From DATKDU01 sp035512595 (GTDB lineage: Bacteria > Planctomycetota > Planctomycetia > Pirellulales > Pirellulaceae), in contig DATKDU010000349.1 of assembly GCA_035512595.1 (NCBI GenBank), positions 1 through 13,692 of the forward strand: a DNA stretch of 13,692 nucleotides, in the 5' to 3' direction. This document shows, one piece after another, positions 12,946 through 13,692 of the stretch. The notes beneath the pieces were generated by a model. It did not search any database, was not told where the DNA came from, and saw nothing but the letters and a program-made list of their open reading frames with translations. The stretch's first letter is position 1. The number at the start of each line of letters is the position of its first letter. Both the position numbers and the translations under genes were made by a program.

Positions 12946-13196
12946 CGCCGCCCCCCTTTGCGGACGTAATGCTCGCCGCCGACGCGCACGGCATAAAACG
13001 GATGCCGCCCGCCGGCAGCCTCCATTTGCCGGGCAATGTCCTGGGCCGAGCTGCCGAACCAAACGCGGCCCGAATCCGGTTCAATGCCCGCCGTTTGGCC
13101 GACGCGGTCGCTTACGTCGTGCGCGGCCAGATATTGGGTCCAGATGTCGATGGCGCGCTGCGTGTCGGCCTCACTCCAGTTGGTTGTGGCAGCCAT
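12942..13196 (-). CDS. Uncharacterised 84-residue protein coupled to the aspartic protease
   Basis: From the ATG at 13196 this frame gives MAATTNWSEADTQRAIDIWT and continues to the basic end HYVRKGGRR, stopping at 12942. I do not recognise the family. The N-terminal half is acidic and helical. The middle has the motif TAGIEPDSGRVWFG (35-48). The end is glycine-rich and basic. It is the first gene of a two-gene unit; its TGA overlaps the protease GTG, so the two are translationally coupled. A perfect -10 box (TATAAT) lies 46 bases upstream. The frame is open further upstream to 13490, but that part is antisense to the Uma2 remnant, so the start at 13196 is preferred. It might be an adaptor, inhibitor or substrate of the protease; this is inference from coupling only. 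Confidence 0.7.
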   Translation of the reverse strand: MAATTNWSEADTQRAIDIWTQYLAAHDVSDRVGQTAGIEPDSGRVWFGSSAQDIARQMEAAGGRHPFYAVRVGGEHYVRKGGRR

Positions 13197-13242
13197 GATT
13201 TTCCCAAGTGAAATGACGCAGCCCAATCGCAGCGCCCGATCC

Positions 13243-13248
13243 ATTATA
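13243..13248 (-). promoter_or_regulatory. -10 box (TATAAT) of the small-protein/protease unit
   Basis: On the minus strand the hexamer is a perfect TATAAT, 46 bases upstream of the ATG at 13196. No -35 matching TTGACA is found at 16-18 bases, so the promoter may need an activator or use a different upstream element. Confidence 0.5.
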
Positions 13249-13288
13249 GCCGGAAACCCACCTTGGCCTGCGATGGAAATCGGCAACG

Positions 13289-13313
13289 TGACAGGCTGGA
13301 ACCCTATCCTACC
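13289..13313. repeat. Short imperfect palindrome of repeat type
   Basis: The stretch around AGGCTGGAACCCTATCCTAC resembles the AGGCTGGAAGCCT palindrome seen in many planctomycete spacers; here one arm carries a C for G change. It lies just upstream of the TATAAT box on the minus strand. The similarity is recalled, not searched. Confidence 0.3.
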
Positions 13314-13321
13314 AGCTCCCC

Positions 13322-13536
13322 AGGCTGCATCGTCGACCACTGGGTCGTCAATCTGCCGGGCCGCTCCGTCGAGGTATTTCGCTCGCTCGCCGGCGGCAAA
13401 TGCAGCGAGCAGCACGACGCACCCCATGGGCCGTGAGATCCGCCCGCTGGCATTCCCTGAAGTCGTCCTCAGCACGACCGAGCTGTTCACGACCGGGCCG
13501 ATGGAGGAGTGGACGACGCTGCACTGCCCCTCTTGA
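13322..13536 (+). pseudogene. Uma2 3'-end remnant (second copy)
   Basis: This region aligns with the 3' third of the intact Uma2 gene (about 12375-12561). It starts IVDHWVVNLPGRSVEVFRS, against IADYWVVNLPGRCVDVFRS in the intact gene. An extra G near 13412 shifts the frame, so the first frame stops at a TGA near 13435. The other frame continues from MGREIRPLAFPEVVLSTTEL. The original TGA stop is changed to TGG at 13510-13512, so the frame runs on to a TGA at 13534-13536. The last 41 matching bases (12520-12560 and 13471-13511) are identical, while the preceding part is about one-fifth mismatched. No 5' half is present, so no functional protein is expected. Confidence 0.8.
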
Positions 13537-13617
13537 ATTATTTCCGGGAAACAGAACGCTGGGCGGCGACTAGTGTTCTGGGAAGCCTTTTCCCGTGCGT
13601 CCAGAAATTCGTTCGCT

Positions 13618-13650
13618 GGGCACGCATCAACCGGCGTGGATGCGTTGCCC
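13618..13650. repeat. GC-rich hairpin near the window end
   Basis: Arms GGGCACGCATC (13618-13628) and GATGCGTTGCCC (13639-13650) pair over 11 bases with one bulged T and a 10-base loop. No U-tract follows on either strand, so a classical rho-independent terminator is unlikely. An intergenic palindromic repeat is more probable. The remaining DNA from 13537 to the end holds no gene I can support. Confidence 0.5.
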
Positions 13651-13692
13651 GTTCGCCATGCCGGCGGCCGACGAACTTTCCTTCGCCGGCGC

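Noticed and set aside
13197..13490. Upstream extension of the 84-residue protein's frame
   Set aside because: It is antisense to the Uma2 remnant and passes over the TATAAT box; the ATG at 13196 is the better start.

Overview
The window is GC-rich bacterial chromosome, most probably from a planctomycete and perhaps the order Pirellulales. That guess rests on four things: the mixture of gene families (FHA signalling protein, the alternative GlmU-like sugar-nucleotide protein, a CPXCG cysteine-rich protein, a secreted BD-FAE-like esterase, Uma2 nuclease genes), loose gene packing, frequent GTG starts, and intergenic spacers filled with short-word inverted repeats. No rRNA, tRNA, CRISPR array or insertion sequence was recognised.

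Layout. Positions 1-1094 (minus) hold an FHA protein with a decayed EAL-like domain, cut by the window edge. A 442-base spacer with palindromes, a G-rich run and a heptad inverted repeat separates it from a divergent plus-strand gene (1537-2982) with receiver, GGDEF-like and tandem CBS domains, all the enzymatic parts degenerate. A second heptad repeat lies between that gene and the GlmU-like gene (3109-4371). Next is a ruined toxin-antitoxin pair: a frameshifted AF2212-like antitoxin and a PIN toxin cut after about 20 codons (4453 to about 4700).

Positions 4698-9454 form a cation-transport block. A TrkH/KtrB channel subunit and its NAD-binding TrkA/KtrA partner are on the minus strand, separated by a hexad inverted repeat. 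A cation:proton antiporter with its own TrkA-type nucleotide-binding tail is transcribed divergently. This places an uptake system and a likely efflux antiporter side by side, both with cytoplasmic Rossmann-type regulatory modules.

From 9518 onward are a helical-repeat (TPR-like) protein, a degraded 440-base stretch, a 62-residue CPXCG protein, a secreted alpha/beta hydrolase without an evident catalytic histidine, and a Uma2-family gene. The end of the window holds a two-gene minus-strand unit, an uncharacterised 84-residue protein translationally coupled to a small retropepsin-like aspartic protease. It lies between the intact Uma2 gene and a decayed second copy of the Uma2 3' end.

The best candidates for something new are the coupled small-protein/aspartic-protease pair, the divergent pair of catalytically dead c-di-GMP-type proteins, and the family of short-word inverted repeats that changes its word from spacer to spacer.
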